A stretch of 64,000 bases of DNA, from the NCBI RefSeq assembly GCF_018619435.1, contig NZ_JAHFZF010000026.1, forward strand, positions 1-64,000, in the 5' to 3' direction. Source of the stretch: Rhodoferax sp. U11-2br. GTDB lineage: Bacteria; Pseudomonadota; Gammaproteobacteria; Burkholderiales; Burkholderiaceae_C. Of the stretch, positions 1-9,120 are shown one piece after another. The notes beneath the pieces are model-generated. The model was not told where the DNA came from, searched no databases, and was given only the letters and a program-made list of their open reading frames with translations. Positions within the stretch are counted from its first letter, which is position 1; every line of letters starts with the position of its first letter. Position numbers and translations under genes: made by a program.

Positions 1-280
1 GTTCAGGGGATTGGGGGGATGGCAAAGACATGGCTGGCATAAGCGGACAAGGCGCGGAAGGTGTTCCGCAAGCCGATGACTTTACTTGATTTTGCTGAGT
101 TTTCGAGTTATTGATCGGCGCGGTGCCATAATCGACGCTGCAAATTAAAGCAAACGGATCAAAGTCTGGCGAATTATTCATAGCGCTTGTGGCTTTGGTC
201 TTAAGTTTCGATGCAACGCCACAAGTGTTTGCAAAGAAGCACCCAAGGTTTTTCGTCAGAGAAATTCACAAAGGTTCATC
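1..280. other. Intergenic region and leader upstream of ilvB
   Basis: No convincing complete gene lies here. A minus-strand ATG at 29-31 opens a frame running off the left edge (MSLPSPQSPE), which could be the first ten codons of a divergent gene but is too short to identify. Positions 100-135 hold an AT-richer stretch with CATAAT at 127-132 that could be a -10 element; I see no good -35. An RNA hairpin follows at 185-226, and a Shine-Dalgarno AAAGGTT at 270-276 precedes the ilvB start. Confidence 0.4.
185..226 (+). promoter_or_regulatory. Leader hairpin upstream of ilvB
   Basis: CTTGTGGC at 186-193 pairs with GCCACAAG at 218-225 (8 bp, loop of 24 nt, plus a possible G-T closing pair), about 55 nt before the ilvB start. 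There is no U-run, so it is not an intrinsic terminator. No short peptide rich in Ile, Leu or Val with its own stop codon is seen across it, so classical attenuation is not supported; an RNA-stability or protein-binding role is possible. Confidence 0.3.
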
Positions 281-2083
281 ATGGAAATATCAAAAGCCGA
301 AACCACTTCGGTGTCAAACTCTTCAGCCGCAACCCCCAGCAAAGCTGCCCATGACTCGGGTGTGCAAGAGCTTCGTGGCGCAGAAATTCTGATCAAGGCC
401 CTGCAGGCCGAAAACGTCAAGTACATCTGGGGTTACCCCGGCGGCGCGGTACTGCACATTTATGACGCGGTGTTCAAACAAGACACGGTCCAGCACATCC
501 TGGTTCGCCACGAACAAGCTGCGGTGCATGCCGCCGATGGATATGCCCGTGCGACCGGTGATGTGGGTGTGGCGCTGGTGACATCCGGCCCGGGGGCCAC
601 CAACGCGGTTACCGGCATTGCCACTGCCTACATGGACAGCATCCCGATGGTGATCATCAGCGGCCAGGTGCCCACAGCGGCGATTGGCATGGACGCCTTC
701 CAGGAGTGCGACACGGTGGGCATCACCCGCCCGGTGGTCAAACACAACTTCCTGGTGAAAGACGCCCGTGATCTGGCGATGACCCTGAAAAAGGCTTTCC
801 ACATTGCACGCAGCGGCCGTCCTGGCCCGGTAGTGGTCGACATCCCGAAGGATGTGTCTTTCAAAAAGGTGCCCTACCACGGTTATCCCGACAAGGTGGA
901 AATGCGCTCCTACAACCCTGTGCGCAAAGGCCACGGCGGGCAGATTCGCAAAGCCTTGCAACTGTTGTTGACGGCCAAGCGGCCCTACATCTACACCGGT
1001 GGCGGTGTGTTGCTGAGCAACGCTTCCAATGAACTGCGCCAGTTGGTAGACATGCTGGGTTACCCGGTGACCCACACCTTGATGGGCTTGGGTGCTTACC
1101 CGGCGAGTGACCGCAAGTACCTGGGCATGCTGGGCATGCACGGCACGTTGGAAGCCAACAACGCCATGCAAAACTGTGACGTGTTGCTGGCAGTGGGTGC
1201 ACGGTTCGATGACCGGGTGATTGGCAACCCCAAACATTTTGCGCAAAACGAGCGCAAGATCATCCACGTGGACATCGACCCGTCGAGCATCTCCAAACGG
1301 GTGCGTGTGGACATCCCGATTGTGGGCGATGTGAAAGAGGTGTTGACCGAGCTGATCGCTATGATCAAGGAAAGCACGCTCAAGCCTGACGCCCACGCCC
1401 TGGGCGCCTGGTGGGACACGATTGATGGCTGGCGCAAACGCGAATGCCTCAAGTACGATCGTGGCGCCAACGGTGTGATCAAGCCGCAGTATGTGGTGGA
1501 AACCTTGTGGAACATGACCAAGGATGCCGACACCTACATCACCTCGGATGTGGGTCAGCATCAGATGTGGGCCGCTCAGTATTACCGTTTTGACGAACCC
1601 CGGCGCTGGATCAATTCAGGTGGCCTGGGCACCATGGGTGTCGGTATTCCCTACGCCATGGGCATCAAACTGGCCAAGCCTGAGAGCGAGGTGTTCTGCA
1701 TCACCGGTGAAGGTTCGGTGCAGATGTGTATCCAGGAGCTCTCCACCTGCCTGCAATACAACACACCGATCAAGATCTGCTCGTTGAACAACCGTTATCT
1801 GGGTATGGTGCGCCAGTGGCAGGAGATCGAATACTCTGGTCGCTACAGCCACAGCTACATGGACGCCTTGCCCAATTTTGTCAAGCTGGCGGAGGCCTAT
1901 GGCCACGTTGGTATGCTGATTGAACGCGCCGAAGATGTGGAACCCGCTCTGCGCGAGGCCCGCAAGCTTAAGGATCGCACGGTGTTCATGGATTTCCGCA
2001 CCGACCCGACCGAAAACGTGTTCCCGATGGTGCGCGCAGGCCACGGCATCACCGAGATGCTGATGGGCTCCGAAGATCTTTAA
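281..2083 (+). CDS. ilvB: Acetolactate synthase, large catalytic subunit
   Basis: Catalyses the first shared step of valine, leucine and isoleucine synthesis, condensing pyruvate with pyruvate or 2-oxobutyrate using thiamine diphosphate, FAD and Mg2+. The 600-residue protein has the usual three domains: N-terminal TPP-binding with the catalytic Glu at about residue 78 (RHEQAAVHAADGYA), a central FAD-binding domain, and the C-terminal TPP domain with ITGEGSVQM and LNNRYLGMVRQWQ. The usual GDG of the TPP motif reads GEG here. It resembles E. coli IlvI more than IlvB. About 30 extra residues precede the conserved LRGAEILIKAL. The ATG at 281 has an AAAGGTT ribosome site 4-10 nt upstream. First gene of ilvB-ilvH-ilvC. 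Confidence 0.97.
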   Translation: MEISKAETTSVSNSSAATPSKAAHDSGVQELRGAEILIKALQAENVKYIWGYPGGAVLHIYDAVFKQDTVQHILVRHEQAAVHAADGYARATGDVGVALVTSGPGATNAVTGIATAYMDSIPMVIISGQVPTAAIGMDAFQECDTVGITRPVVKHNFLVKDARDLAMTLKKAFHIARSGRPGPVVVDIPKDVSFKKVPYHGYPDKVEMRSYNPVRKGHGGQIRKALQLLLTAKRPYIYTGGGVLLSNASNELRQLVDMLGYPVTHTLMGLGAYPASDRKYLGMLGMHGTLEANNAMQNCDVLLAVGARFDDRVIGNPKHFAQNERKIIHVDIDPSSISKRVRVDIPIVGDVKEVLTELIAMIKESTLKPDAHALGAWWDTIDGWRKRECLKYDRGANGVIKPQYVVETLWNMTKDADTYITSDVGQHQMWAAQYYRFDEPRRWINSGGLGTMGVGIPYAMGIKLAKPESEVFCITGEGSVQMCIQELSTCLQYNTPIKICSLNNRYLGMVRQWQEIEYSGRYSHSYMDALPNFVKLAEAYGHVGMLIERAEDVEPALREARKLKDRTVFMDFRTDPTENVFPMVRAGHGITEMLMGSEDL

Positions 2084-2150
2084 TTTCAACCCAACCTGAA
2101 CAAATCTATTGCTCGCCAGGTCCGCGCATTACCGTGTGTGGATGAGGGCG

Positions 2151-2170
2151 GCGACAGTGCAAGCTGTCGC
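2151..2170 (+). other. Hairpin between ilvB and ilvH
   Basis: GCGACAG (2151-2157) and CTGTCGC (2164-2170) form a 7-bp stem with a 6-nt loop in the 113-nt ilvB-ilvH spacer. No U-run follows, so it is unlikely to terminate transcription; an mRNA processing or 3'-end protecting stem is possible. Confidence 0.3.
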
Positions 2171-2196
2171 GTTGGCGAAAAGAGGAGTCATTCACT

Positions 2197-2688
2197 ATGA
2201 AACATATCATTGCAGTTTTGCTGGAAAACGAAGCCGGGGCCTTGTCCCGCGTGGTTGGGTTGTTTTCTGCCCGCGGCTATAACATCGAATCCCTCACGGT
2301 GGCGCCGACAGAAGACCCCAGCCTGTCGCGCATGACCATTCAGACGGCTGGCTCGGAAGAGGTGATTGAACAAATCACCAAACATCTGAACCGCTTGATT
2401 GAAGTGGTCAAGGTGGTTGACCTGACCGAGGGGGCTTACACAGAGCGCGAGTTGATGATGGTCAAGGTGCGCGCTGTGGGCAAGGAGCGTGAGGAGATGA
2501 AGCGTATGGCCGATATTTTCCGGGGCCGGATCATTGATGTGACCGAAAAAAGTTACACCATTGAACTGACGGGTGATCAGTCCAAAAACGATGCATTTCT
2601 GAGTGCCATTGAAAGTGGTGCAATTTTGGAGACCGTGCGCACCGGCGCGAGTGGCATTGGTCGCGGTGAGCGGATTTTGCGAGTTTGA
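2197..2688 (+). CDS. ilvH: Acetolactate synthase, small regulatory subunit
   Basis: Regulatory partner of the large subunit; activates it and confers feedback inhibition by valine. The 163-residue length equals that of E. coli IlvH rather than the short IlvN. Residues 3-75 form the ACT domain (MKHIIAVLLENEAGALSRVV, with SARGYNIESLTVAPTE), followed by the C-terminal ferredoxin-like domain (ELMMVKVRAVGKEREEMKR). A strong GAGGAG ribosome site lies just before the ATG. It sits between ilvB and ilvC in the expected order. Confidence 0.97.
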   Translation: MKHIIAVLLENEAGALSRVVGLFSARGYNIESLTVAPTEDPSLSRMTIQTAGSEEVIEQITKHLNRLIEVVKVVDLTEGAYTERELMMVKVRAVGKEREEMKRMADIFRGRIIDVTEKSYTIELTGDQSKNDAFLSAIESGAILETVRTGASGIGRGERILRV

Positions 2689-2710
2689 ATTTTTTACAAC
2701 GGAGAGATAG

Positions 2711-3727
<1,017 letters not shown>

Positions 3728-3745
3728 GGCGTACGCCGACCTGTC

Positions 3746-3772
3746 AAAAGGCCACCTTGGTGGCCTTTTGTT
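3746..3772 (+). terminator. Intrinsic terminator after ilvC
   Basis: AAAAGGCCA (3746-3754) pairs with TGGCCTTTT (3761-3769); inner CC/GG can extend the stem to 11 bp. The 3' arm ends in a T-run. It ends the ilvBHC unit, and its A-rich 5' arm could let it work in both directions. Confidence 0.85.
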
Positions 3773-3801
3773 ATTATGGACGCCCTAAAAAGGCCGCTTG
3801 A

Positions 3802-4614
3802 ATGGATGATGTGACTACCTCTGACTTTGCCGAACTCGACGTGCCGCCCAAAAAGCGTCGCAAGGGTATTTACGTTTTGCCCAATCTGTTCACGCTGGCC
3901 GCGCTGTTTGGTGGCTTCTATGCCATTGTGATGGCCATTAACGGGCGTTTTGATCTGGCTGCCATCGGTGTGTTTTGCGCCATGATTCTCGACAGCCTGG
4001 ATGGTCGGGTGGCCCGCATGACCAATACCCAAAGTGCTTTTGGGGAGCAGATGGACTCCTTGTCAGACATGGTGTCTTTTGGTGCGGCTCCGGCGCTGAT
4101 CAGCTATGTCTGGGCGCTCAAAGGGCTGGGCCGCTGGGGATGGCTGGCGGCCTTTGTGTATTGCGCCTGTGCTGCCTTGCGTCTGGCCCGTTTTAATGTC
4201 AATACCGCTGTTGTTGATAAGCGTTATTTTCAGGGCTTGCCGTCACCGGCCGCAGCTGCATTGGTGGCTGGCTTGATCTGGGTGGCGACCGATCTGGGGG
4301 TTGCTGGCAGCAGCCTAGCGTGGCCTATGTTCGCTGTATCACTGTATGCCGGTTTGACCATGGTGACCAACGTGCCGTTTTACAGTTTCAAGGATGTACG
4401 TGTGAAGCGCAGCGTGCCCTTTGTGGTGATTGTGCTGATTGCCATTGCGATTGCGCTGATCAATATCGACCCACCCACCGTGCTGTTCGGCATTTTTGTG
4501 GTTTACGGCTTGAGTGGTTATGTGATTTACTTTTGGCGCAAGACCAAGGGTATCCCTACCAGCGTCATCAGCACCTCAACCCAAGAACCTGAAGAGCGTG
4601 GTTTGCACCACTAG
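3802..4614 (+). CDS. pssA: CDP-diacylglycerol--serine O-phosphatidyltransferase
   Basis: Makes phosphatidylserine from CDP-diacylglycerol and serine in the inner membrane, the first committed step to phosphatidylethanolamine. The CDP-alcohol phosphatidyltransferase signature DGRVAR...G..MD..SD is complete at about residues 64-89. The 270-residue protein has several hydrophobic spans (residues 27-50, 100-125, 150-175, 185-245), so it is the integral-membrane type II enzyme and not the E. coli PssA type. The ribosome site is weak; the start was chosen because KKRRKGIYVLPNLFTL sits at the usual distance. It lies between ilvC and leuA, as often in Burkholderiales; no psd gene is in view. Confidence 0.93.
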   Translation: MDDVTTSDFAELDVPPKKRRKGIYVLPNLFTLAALFGGFYAIVMAINGRFDLAAIGVFCAMILDSLDGRVARMTNTQSAFGEQMDSLSDMVSFGAAPALISYVWALKGLGRWGWLAAFVYCACAALRLARFNVNTAVVDKRYFQGLPSPAAAALVAGLIWVATDLGVAGSSLAWPMFAVSLYAGLTMVTNVPFYSFKDVRVKRSVPFVVIVLIAIAIALINIDPPTVLFGIFVVYGLSGYVIYFWRKTKGIPTSVISTSTQEPEERGLHH

Positions 4615-4675
4615 ATTCTTTTGCGGAGACACTCTTTCTGCTGGATGGTCTGTTGGCCTGTGGTACATTGTTTCC

Positions 4676-4726
4676 ATGCACAAGCTATCTCTGGCTCTAC
4701 TACGGTCACCTGACGGGTGGAGTTGA
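4676..4726 (+). CDS. leuL: Probable leucine leader peptide (attenuator) of leuA
   Basis: A 16-codon frame, MHKLSLALLRSPDGWS, with four leucines in six residues read by CTA, CTG, CTA, CTA. CTA is rare in this GC-rich genome and is also the codon used in the enterobacterial leu leader. It ends 24 nt before a strong intrinsic terminator preceding leuA. The stop codon lies inside GTTGAT (4722-4727), which pairs with ATCAAC (4741-4746). The ribosome site is poor. The design fits ribosome-mediated attenuation: stalling at the CTA codons when charged tRNA-Leu is low would favour the antiterminator. Confidence 0.7.
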   Translation: MHKLSLALLRSPDGWS

Positions 4727-4760
4727 TAGCGCTTGATTGCATCAACCCTGAAAAGCCCGT
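4713..4760 (+). promoter_or_regulatory. Candidate antiterminator hairpin of the leuA attenuator
   Basis: ACGGGT (4713-4718) can pair with GCCCGT (4755-4760), the 5' arm of the downstream terminator, with one G-U pair; inside it GTTGAT (4722-4727) pairs with ATCAAC (4741-4746). Forming this structure excludes the terminator. This mutual exclusivity is visible in the sequence; its use in the cell is inferred. Confidence 0.55.
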
Positions 4761-4786
4761 ATGCCATTCGCAACGGGCTTTTTTGT
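4751..4786 (+). terminator. Intrinsic terminator in the leuA leader (attenuator)
   Basis: AAAAGCCCGT (4751-4760) pairs with ACGGGCTTTT (4773-4782), followed by more T residues. It lies 53 nt upstream of the leuA start and downstream of the CTA-rich leader peptide, so it would end transcription before leuA unless the antiterminator forms. It could also simply end read-through from pssA. Confidence 0.85.
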
Positions 4787-4838
4787 TGGCTTGAACACAT
4801 TGAAGTTGCGAATTCATTGAGAACTTAGGAGTGACAAC

Positions 4839-6377
4839 ATGGCAGATAAGTTAGTGATTTTTGACACCACCTTGCGCGATGGTGAGCAGTCTCCAGGCGC
4901 TTCCATGACCCGTGACGAAAAACTGCGCATTGCACGTCAACTGGAACGCCTGAAAGTGGATGTGATCGAAGCTGGTTTTGCCGCCAGTTCCAATGGTGAC
5001 TTTGAATGTATCAAGGCGATTGCCGAAGTCATCAAGGACTCCACCGTGTGCTCATTGGCACGCGCCAGTGACCGTGATATCGCACGGGCCGCAGAGGCGC
5101 TGAAACCTGCCAACTCCGGCCGACTGCATCTTTTCCTGGCCACCAGCCCGTTGCATATGGAAAAGAAGTTGCGCATGACGCCTGACCAGGTGTTTGAACA
5201 ATCCAAACTGGCGGTTCGTTTTGCCCGCAACCTGATGGCAGACATTGAGTTCAGTGCAGAGGATGCGTACCGGTCAGACCCTGATTTTTTGTGTCGTGTT
5301 TTTGAGGCCGTGATCAACGAAGGTGCCACTACCATCAATGTGCCTGATACGGTGGGTTACGCCATACCGGAGCTGTATGGCAACTTCATCAAGGATTTGC
5401 GCGAACGCATTCCCAACAGCGACAAGGCGGTTTGGTCAGTGCATTGTCACAACGATCTTGGCATGGCGGTTGCCAACTCCCTGGCTGGGGTCAAGATCGG
5501 TGGCGCCCGCCAGGTCGAGTGCACTATCAACGGTTTGGGAGAACGTGCCGGCAACTGTTCATTCGAAGAGATCGTCATGGCGGTCAAAACCCGCAAGGAC
5601 TACTTTGGTCTGGAGCTGGGTATTGATACCAAACACATCGTTGCGGCCAGCCGCCTGGTCAGCCAGACCACCGGTTTTGTGGTCCAACCCAACAAGGCTG
5701 TGGTGGGCGCCAATGCCTTTGCTCACGCATCCGGCATCCATCAGGATGGTGTTCTGAAAGCGCGTGATACCTATGAAATCATGCGCGCAGAAGACGTGGG
5801 CTGGAGCAACAACAAGATCGTCATGGGCAAGTTGAGTGGTCGCAATGCGTTCAAGTTGCGCCTGCAGGAGCTGGGTGTCACGATGGACAGTGAAGCGGAG
5901 ATCAACAACGCGTTTATCAAGTTCAAGGATCTGGCCGATCGCAAGAGCGAGATTTTTGACGAAGACATCCTGGCCCTGGTCAGTGAGGAAAATGTGGCGC
6001 AAAGCCATGACCGATATGGCTTTGTGTCTCTGGTGCAGCACAGTGAAACTGGCGAGAGACCCCATGCCAAGGTGGTGATGACTGTGGATGGCAAAGAGGT
6101 GACAGGTGAATCTGACGGAAATGGTCCGGTGGATGCCTCACTCAAGGCCATTGAAACCCATGTCCAGAGTGGTGCTGACATGGTGCTGTATTCGGTCAAT
6201 GCCATCAGTGGCTCCACGGAAAGTCAGGGTGAGGTCACGGTACGTTTGCAAAACAGCGGCCGGGTGGTCAATGGGGTGGGTGCGGATCCGGATATCGTGG
6301 TGGCATCGGCCAAAGCCTACCTAAGTGCCTTGAACAAATTGAGCAGTCAGGCCGAACGGGTCGCCGCGCAAGGTTAA
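4839..6377 (+). CDS. leuA: 2-isopropylmalate synthase
   Basis: Condenses acetyl-CoA with 2-oxoisovalerate, the first committed step of leucine synthesis. The 512-residue enzyme is LeuA type 1. [12 protein letters not shown] at residues 9-20 and the metal-binding [16 protein letters not shown] are intact in the TIM barrel (about 1-280); a linker and a C-terminal LeuA allosteric domain (about 385-505), the site of leucine feedback inhibition, follow. TTAGGAG is a good ribosome site. Regulation is probably double: leucine binding to the protein and the upstream attenuator. Confidence 0.97.
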   Translation: MADKLVIFDTTLRDGEQSPGASMTRDEKLRIARQLERLKVDVIEAGFAASSNGDFECIKAIAEVIKDSTVCSLARASDRDIARAAEALKPANSGRLHLFLATSPLHMEKKLRMTPDQVFEQSKLAVRFARNLMADIEFSAEDAYRSDPDFLCRVFEAVINEGATTINVPDTVGYAIPELYGNFIKDLRERIPNSDKAVWSVHCHNDLGMAVANSLAGVKIGGARQVECTINGLGERAGNCSFEEIVMAVKTRKDYFGLELGIDTKHIVAASRLVSQTTGFVVQPNKAVVGANAFAHASGIHQDGVLKARDTYEIMRAEDVGWSNNKIVMGKLSGRNAFKLRLQELGVTMDSEAEINNAFIKFKDLADRKSEIFDEDILALVSEENVAQSHDRYGFVSLVQHSETGERPHAKVVMTVDGKEVTGESDGNGPVDASLKAIETHVQSGADMVLYSVNAISGSTESQGEVTVRLQNSGRVVNGVGADPDIVVASAKAYLSALNKLSSQAERVAAQG

Positions 6378-6401
6378 ACACCGCACAATGGTTTAAGAAA
6401 G

Positions 6402-6434
6402 TCTCGCAAGTACTTGTTACTGCGAGATTTTTCA
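6402..6434 (+). terminator. Intrinsic terminator after leuA
   Basis: TCTCGCA (6402-6408) pairs with TGCGAGA (6421-6427) and is followed by TTTTT. It lies 25 nt after the leuA stop and separates leuA from the following peptidase gene. Confidence 0.75.
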
Positions 6435-6479
6435 GATTAAACTGCGGCCTTCGGTTTAGCGCGGTGAGGAGCCAAGGTC

Positions 6480-7559
6480 ATGACAATTTATCAGCAGCGT
6501 TTATTGGGCAGAAAATCACGGAGCGTGGTCTGCCTGATCGGCCTTTTTGTTGCTTTTGCGTTGGCACCACTGTCAATGTCACACGCTGCAGGCAACAAGA
6601 CCAACGTTGCCAAAGCACAGGTGACCAAGGCGAGTGCGGGTAAATCCAAAAAGGTCGTTGTGCAAAGTAAACGGCGTGTGGCTGTGGTTATCGCCAGGAA
6701 GCGGGCGTCAGCCAAGCCACTGGCGGTGGTTGACCGGGCCTCCTTCGGTCAGATCGCCGGTTTGCATTCTGCGTCAGATCAATTGAACCTGAAGTCCAGC
6801 GTGGCATTGGTGGTTGACCAGCAGACCAATGAGATTCTTTACAGCAAAAACGACAAGGCTGTTTTGCCGATTGCATCTTTGACCAAACTCATGACCGGCT
6901 TGCTGATCAGTGAGGCACATTTGCCGATGGACGAATCCATTGCCATTACCTCAGAAGATGTGGATACCGAAAAACACAGCAGCTCTCGCCTGCAAGTGGG
7001 CAGTGTCTTGACGCGAGGTGAGTTGTTGCACTTGGCTTTGATGTCCAGTGAAAACCGTGCTGCGCATGCCTTGGCAAGAACTTCACCAGGCGGCTTGGCC
7101 ACGTTTGTGGCGCAAATGAATGCCAAGGCGCGGGCTTTGGGGATGACTGACACTGTTTACGTTGAACCCACCGGCCTGTCCAGCAGCAACCGATCCAGTG
7201 CCCACGATTTGGTCAAACTGGTAGACATGGCACACCAGCACCCCTTGCTTCGGGAGTTGACCACCTCACCCGGTTTTGAGGTGGATGTTGGTCGGCGCAC
7301 TCTGCAGTACAACAACACCAACCGATTGGTGAAGAATCCCACTTGGGACATTGGGCTGCAAAAGACGGGTTATATCTCCGAGGCCGGTCGCTGTCTCGTG
7401 ATGCAGGCCAGTGTGGCAGGGCGCAAACTCATCATGGTGTTTTTGGATTCAGCAGGCAAGCTCAGCCGTCTCGGTGATGCTGAACGTGTGCGGCATTGGC
7501 TTGAATCGGGTGAACGGCGGGTCTCCGCCAAAGCGGCTGTGCCCGTCGTCGGGGGCTAA
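6480..7559 (+). CDS. pbpG: Serine-type D-Ala-D-Ala endopeptidase (PBP7-like, peptidase S11)
   Basis: A periplasmic penicillin-binding protein that cuts peptide cross-links in peptidoglycan. The N-terminus carries a signal peptide (basic RKSR, hydrophobic VVCLIGLFVAFALAPL, cleavage near SHA-AGN at about residue 37), then a Lys/Ala-rich linker to about residue 85. The three active-site motifs are present: S133-LT-K136, S190-E-N192 and K295-T-G. The 359-residue length is near the PBP7 size and no C-terminal amphipathic anchor typical of DacA is seen. GTGAGGAG lies 12 nt upstream of the ATG. It stands alone, convergent with the IclR gene two bases away. Confidence 0.9.
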   Translation: MTIYQQRLLGRKSRSVVCLIGLFVAFALAPLSMSHAAGNKTNVAKAQVTKASAGKSKKVVVQSKRRVAVVIARKRASAKPLAVVDRASFGQIAGLHSASDQLNLKSSVALVVDQQTNEILYSKNDKAVLPIASLTKLMTGLLISEAHLPMDESIAITSEDVDTEKHSSSRLQVGSVLTRGELLHLALMSSENRAAHALARTSPGGLATFVAQMNAKARALGMTDTVYVEPTGLSSSNRSSAHDLVKLVDMAHQHPLLRELTTSPGFEVDVGRRTLQYNNTNRLVKNPTWDIGLQKTGYISEAGRCLVMQASVAGRKLIMVFLDSAGKLSRLGDAERVRHWLESGERRVSAKAAVPVVGG

Positions 7560-7560
7560 C

Positions 7561-8340
7561 TCAGATCGAGTGATAGCCCAGGTTTCTGGATATCTCTGCG
7601 GCGGTGGCCATCAGTTTGGGTAGCCACGCTTCGTCCATTCTCCCGGCAGGTGCCGAAATAGAAAGGCCAGCGAGCAATTTTCTCTGGTCATCGAAGATCC
7701 CGGCTGCCATACAGCGCACACCTAACTCAAGTTCTTCGTTGTCAGTTGCGTAGTTGTCGCGACGGACTTTGGCCAGCTCTTTTTCAAGTGCAGGCAGTTG
7801 GGTCAAGCTGTTTTTGGTGTGGCCACTTAAGCCTGTGCGGGTGGCATACGCCCGAATTCTCTGTGGCTCGTCCGACGCCAGAAAAAGCTTGCCCACCGAG
7901 GTCAGGTGCAAGGGCGCTCTGCCGCCAATGGCGCGGATCACCTGCATGCCTGAGCGTTCGCTGTAGGCCCGCTCAACATACACAATTTCATCGCCCTGAC
8001 GCATGCTCAAATTGATCGTTTGCTGGGTGACGCGATGCAATTCCCGCATTGGCTCCAGGGCGGCATCACGAACATTGAGCCGATTTTTGACCAGGTTGCC
8101 GAGTTCCAGCAGACGCATGCCCAAGCGGTAATTGCCTGCTTGTGGCCGGTCTACAAAACGTCCGGTGGCCAGATCATTGAGGATGCGGTGCGCCGTTGAG
8201 GCGTGCAGACCAGCTTTTTCGCTGATTTCCTTGAGGGACATCGCGTCTTCCCGGGACGCCAGAATGTCAATCAATGTGAACATTCTCTCAATGACTTGCA
8301 CGGTGGGTACAGAGGGTATCCCCGAGTCTGTTTTTTGCAT
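7561..8340 (-). CDS. IclR family transcriptional regulator
   Basis: A 259-residue regulator with an N-terminal winged helix-turn-helix (about residues 12-75; MSLKEISEKAGLHASTAHRI) and a C-terminal IclR effector domain (about 90-255; GGRAPLHLTSVGKLFLA, ELELGVRCMAAGIFD, GLSISAPAGRM). Members usually control catabolic genes in response to a small organic acid. No catabolic gene is adjacent, so its target is unknown. It has its own AGGAAGT ribosome site, and a TAAAAT element in the 3' end of bpt could give it a promoter; it may alternatively be read from aat-bpt. Confidence 0.9.
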   Translation of the reverse strand: MQKTDSGIPSVPTVQVIERMFTLIDILASREDAMSLKEISEKAGLHASTAHRILNDLATGRFVDRPQAGNYRLGMRLLELGNLVKNRLNVRDAALEPMRELHRVTQQTINLSMRQGDEIVYVERAYSERSGMQVIRAIGGRAPLHLTSVGKLFLASDEPQRIRAYATRTGLSGHTKNSLTQLPALEKELAKVRRDNYATDNEELELGVRCMAAGIFDDQRKLLAGLSISAPAGRMDEAWLPKLMATAAEISRNLGYHSI

Positions 8341-8373
8341 GAGACTTCCTACAAATGAACAGAATATTTTATC

Positions 8374-9120
8374 CTATGAAATTTCAGGATGCGCTGGCAA
8401 CCAGAGCCCGTTGTGCATCAGTTCATAGGGTTTGAAACAGGATTTGTAGTCCATTTTCTGGCAGCCTTCGATCCAGTAGCCCAGATAGAGGTAGTTCAAA
8501 CCCAAAGACCTTGCCTGCTGAATCTGCCATAGCACATTAAACGTGCCATAGTTTTGCCCCGGCTCGGGCGCGTAAAAGGTGTAGACCGCCGACAGCCCAT
8601 CTTTCAACTGGTCGATGATGGACACCATCTTGAGCTCTGTCGCAGACTGCCCTGGAACGGTTTCGCGGAACTCCACCATCCAGGACCGGACATTGGAGCG
8701 CACAAGAAAATCGGTGTATTGCGCTTCATCATCAATGTCCATGCCACCCCCGGGATGTCGGGATTTTTGGTAGCGCTTGTACAAGGCGTAATGGTCAGGC
8801 AAAAAAGTGGGTTTCATCACCGTGCACGTCAGTGCCTGGTGTTTCGCCCAGGCCCGTTTCTGGCTTCGGTTGGGCTTGAAATCCGCAACTGGCAAGCGGA
8901 TGGACAAACAAGCCTTGCAGTTGTCACACTGTGGTCGGTACACAAAAGAGCCACTGCGCCGGAAACCAGCTTGTATCAACACATCGTATTTTGCAGCGTC
9001 GATGGCTTCACTGGGCGCGGCCACCTGGGATCTGGCCAGACGGCCTTCCATATAACTGCACGGGTAAACAGCAGTTGAGTAGTACTGAATGTCTGAGACA
9101 AATCGCTGGGAGTGGGTCAC
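8374..9120 (-). CDS. bpt: Aspartate/glutamate leucyltransferase (N-end rule)
   Basis: Transfers leucine from leucyl-tRNA to proteins with N-terminal Asp or Glu, marking them for ClpS/ClpAP degradation. Family marks are present: YPCSYMEGRLARSQ, the CxxCxxC of QCDNCKACLSIRLPV, the SRHPGGGMD motif, and YLGYWIEGCQKMDYK near the C-terminus. The frame is open back to 9177, but the GTG at 9120, giving 248 residues and sharing GTGA with the aat stop, fits the family length and start. Downstream partner of aat in a two-gene unit. Confidence 0.9.
   Translation of the reverse strand: MTHSQRFVSDIQYYSTAVYPCSYMEGRLARSQVAAPSEAIDAAKYDVLIQAGFRRSGSFVYRPQCDNCKACLSIRLPVADFKPNRSQKRAWAKHQALTCTVMKPTFLPDHYALYKRYQKSRHPGGGMDIDDEAQYTDFLVRSNVRSWMVEFRETVPGQSATELKMVSIIDQLKDGLSAVYTFYAPEPGQNYGTFNVLWQIQQARSLGLNYLYLGYWIEGCQKMDYKSCFKPYELMHNGLWLPAHPEIS

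Noticed and set aside
1..31. Minus-strand start of a divergent gene (MSLPSPQSPE)
   Set aside because: Ten codons at the window edge with no ribosome site; could be a real gene start but cannot be supported.
189..392. 67-codon frame before and across the ilvB start as an attenuator leader
   Set aside because: It has no stop before ilvB and only a few scattered Leu/Val codons.
323..1561. Long minus-strand open frame opposite ilvB (412 codons)
   Set aside because: His/Val/Gln-rich product typical of antisense of a GC-rich gene; ilvB is certain on the plus strand.
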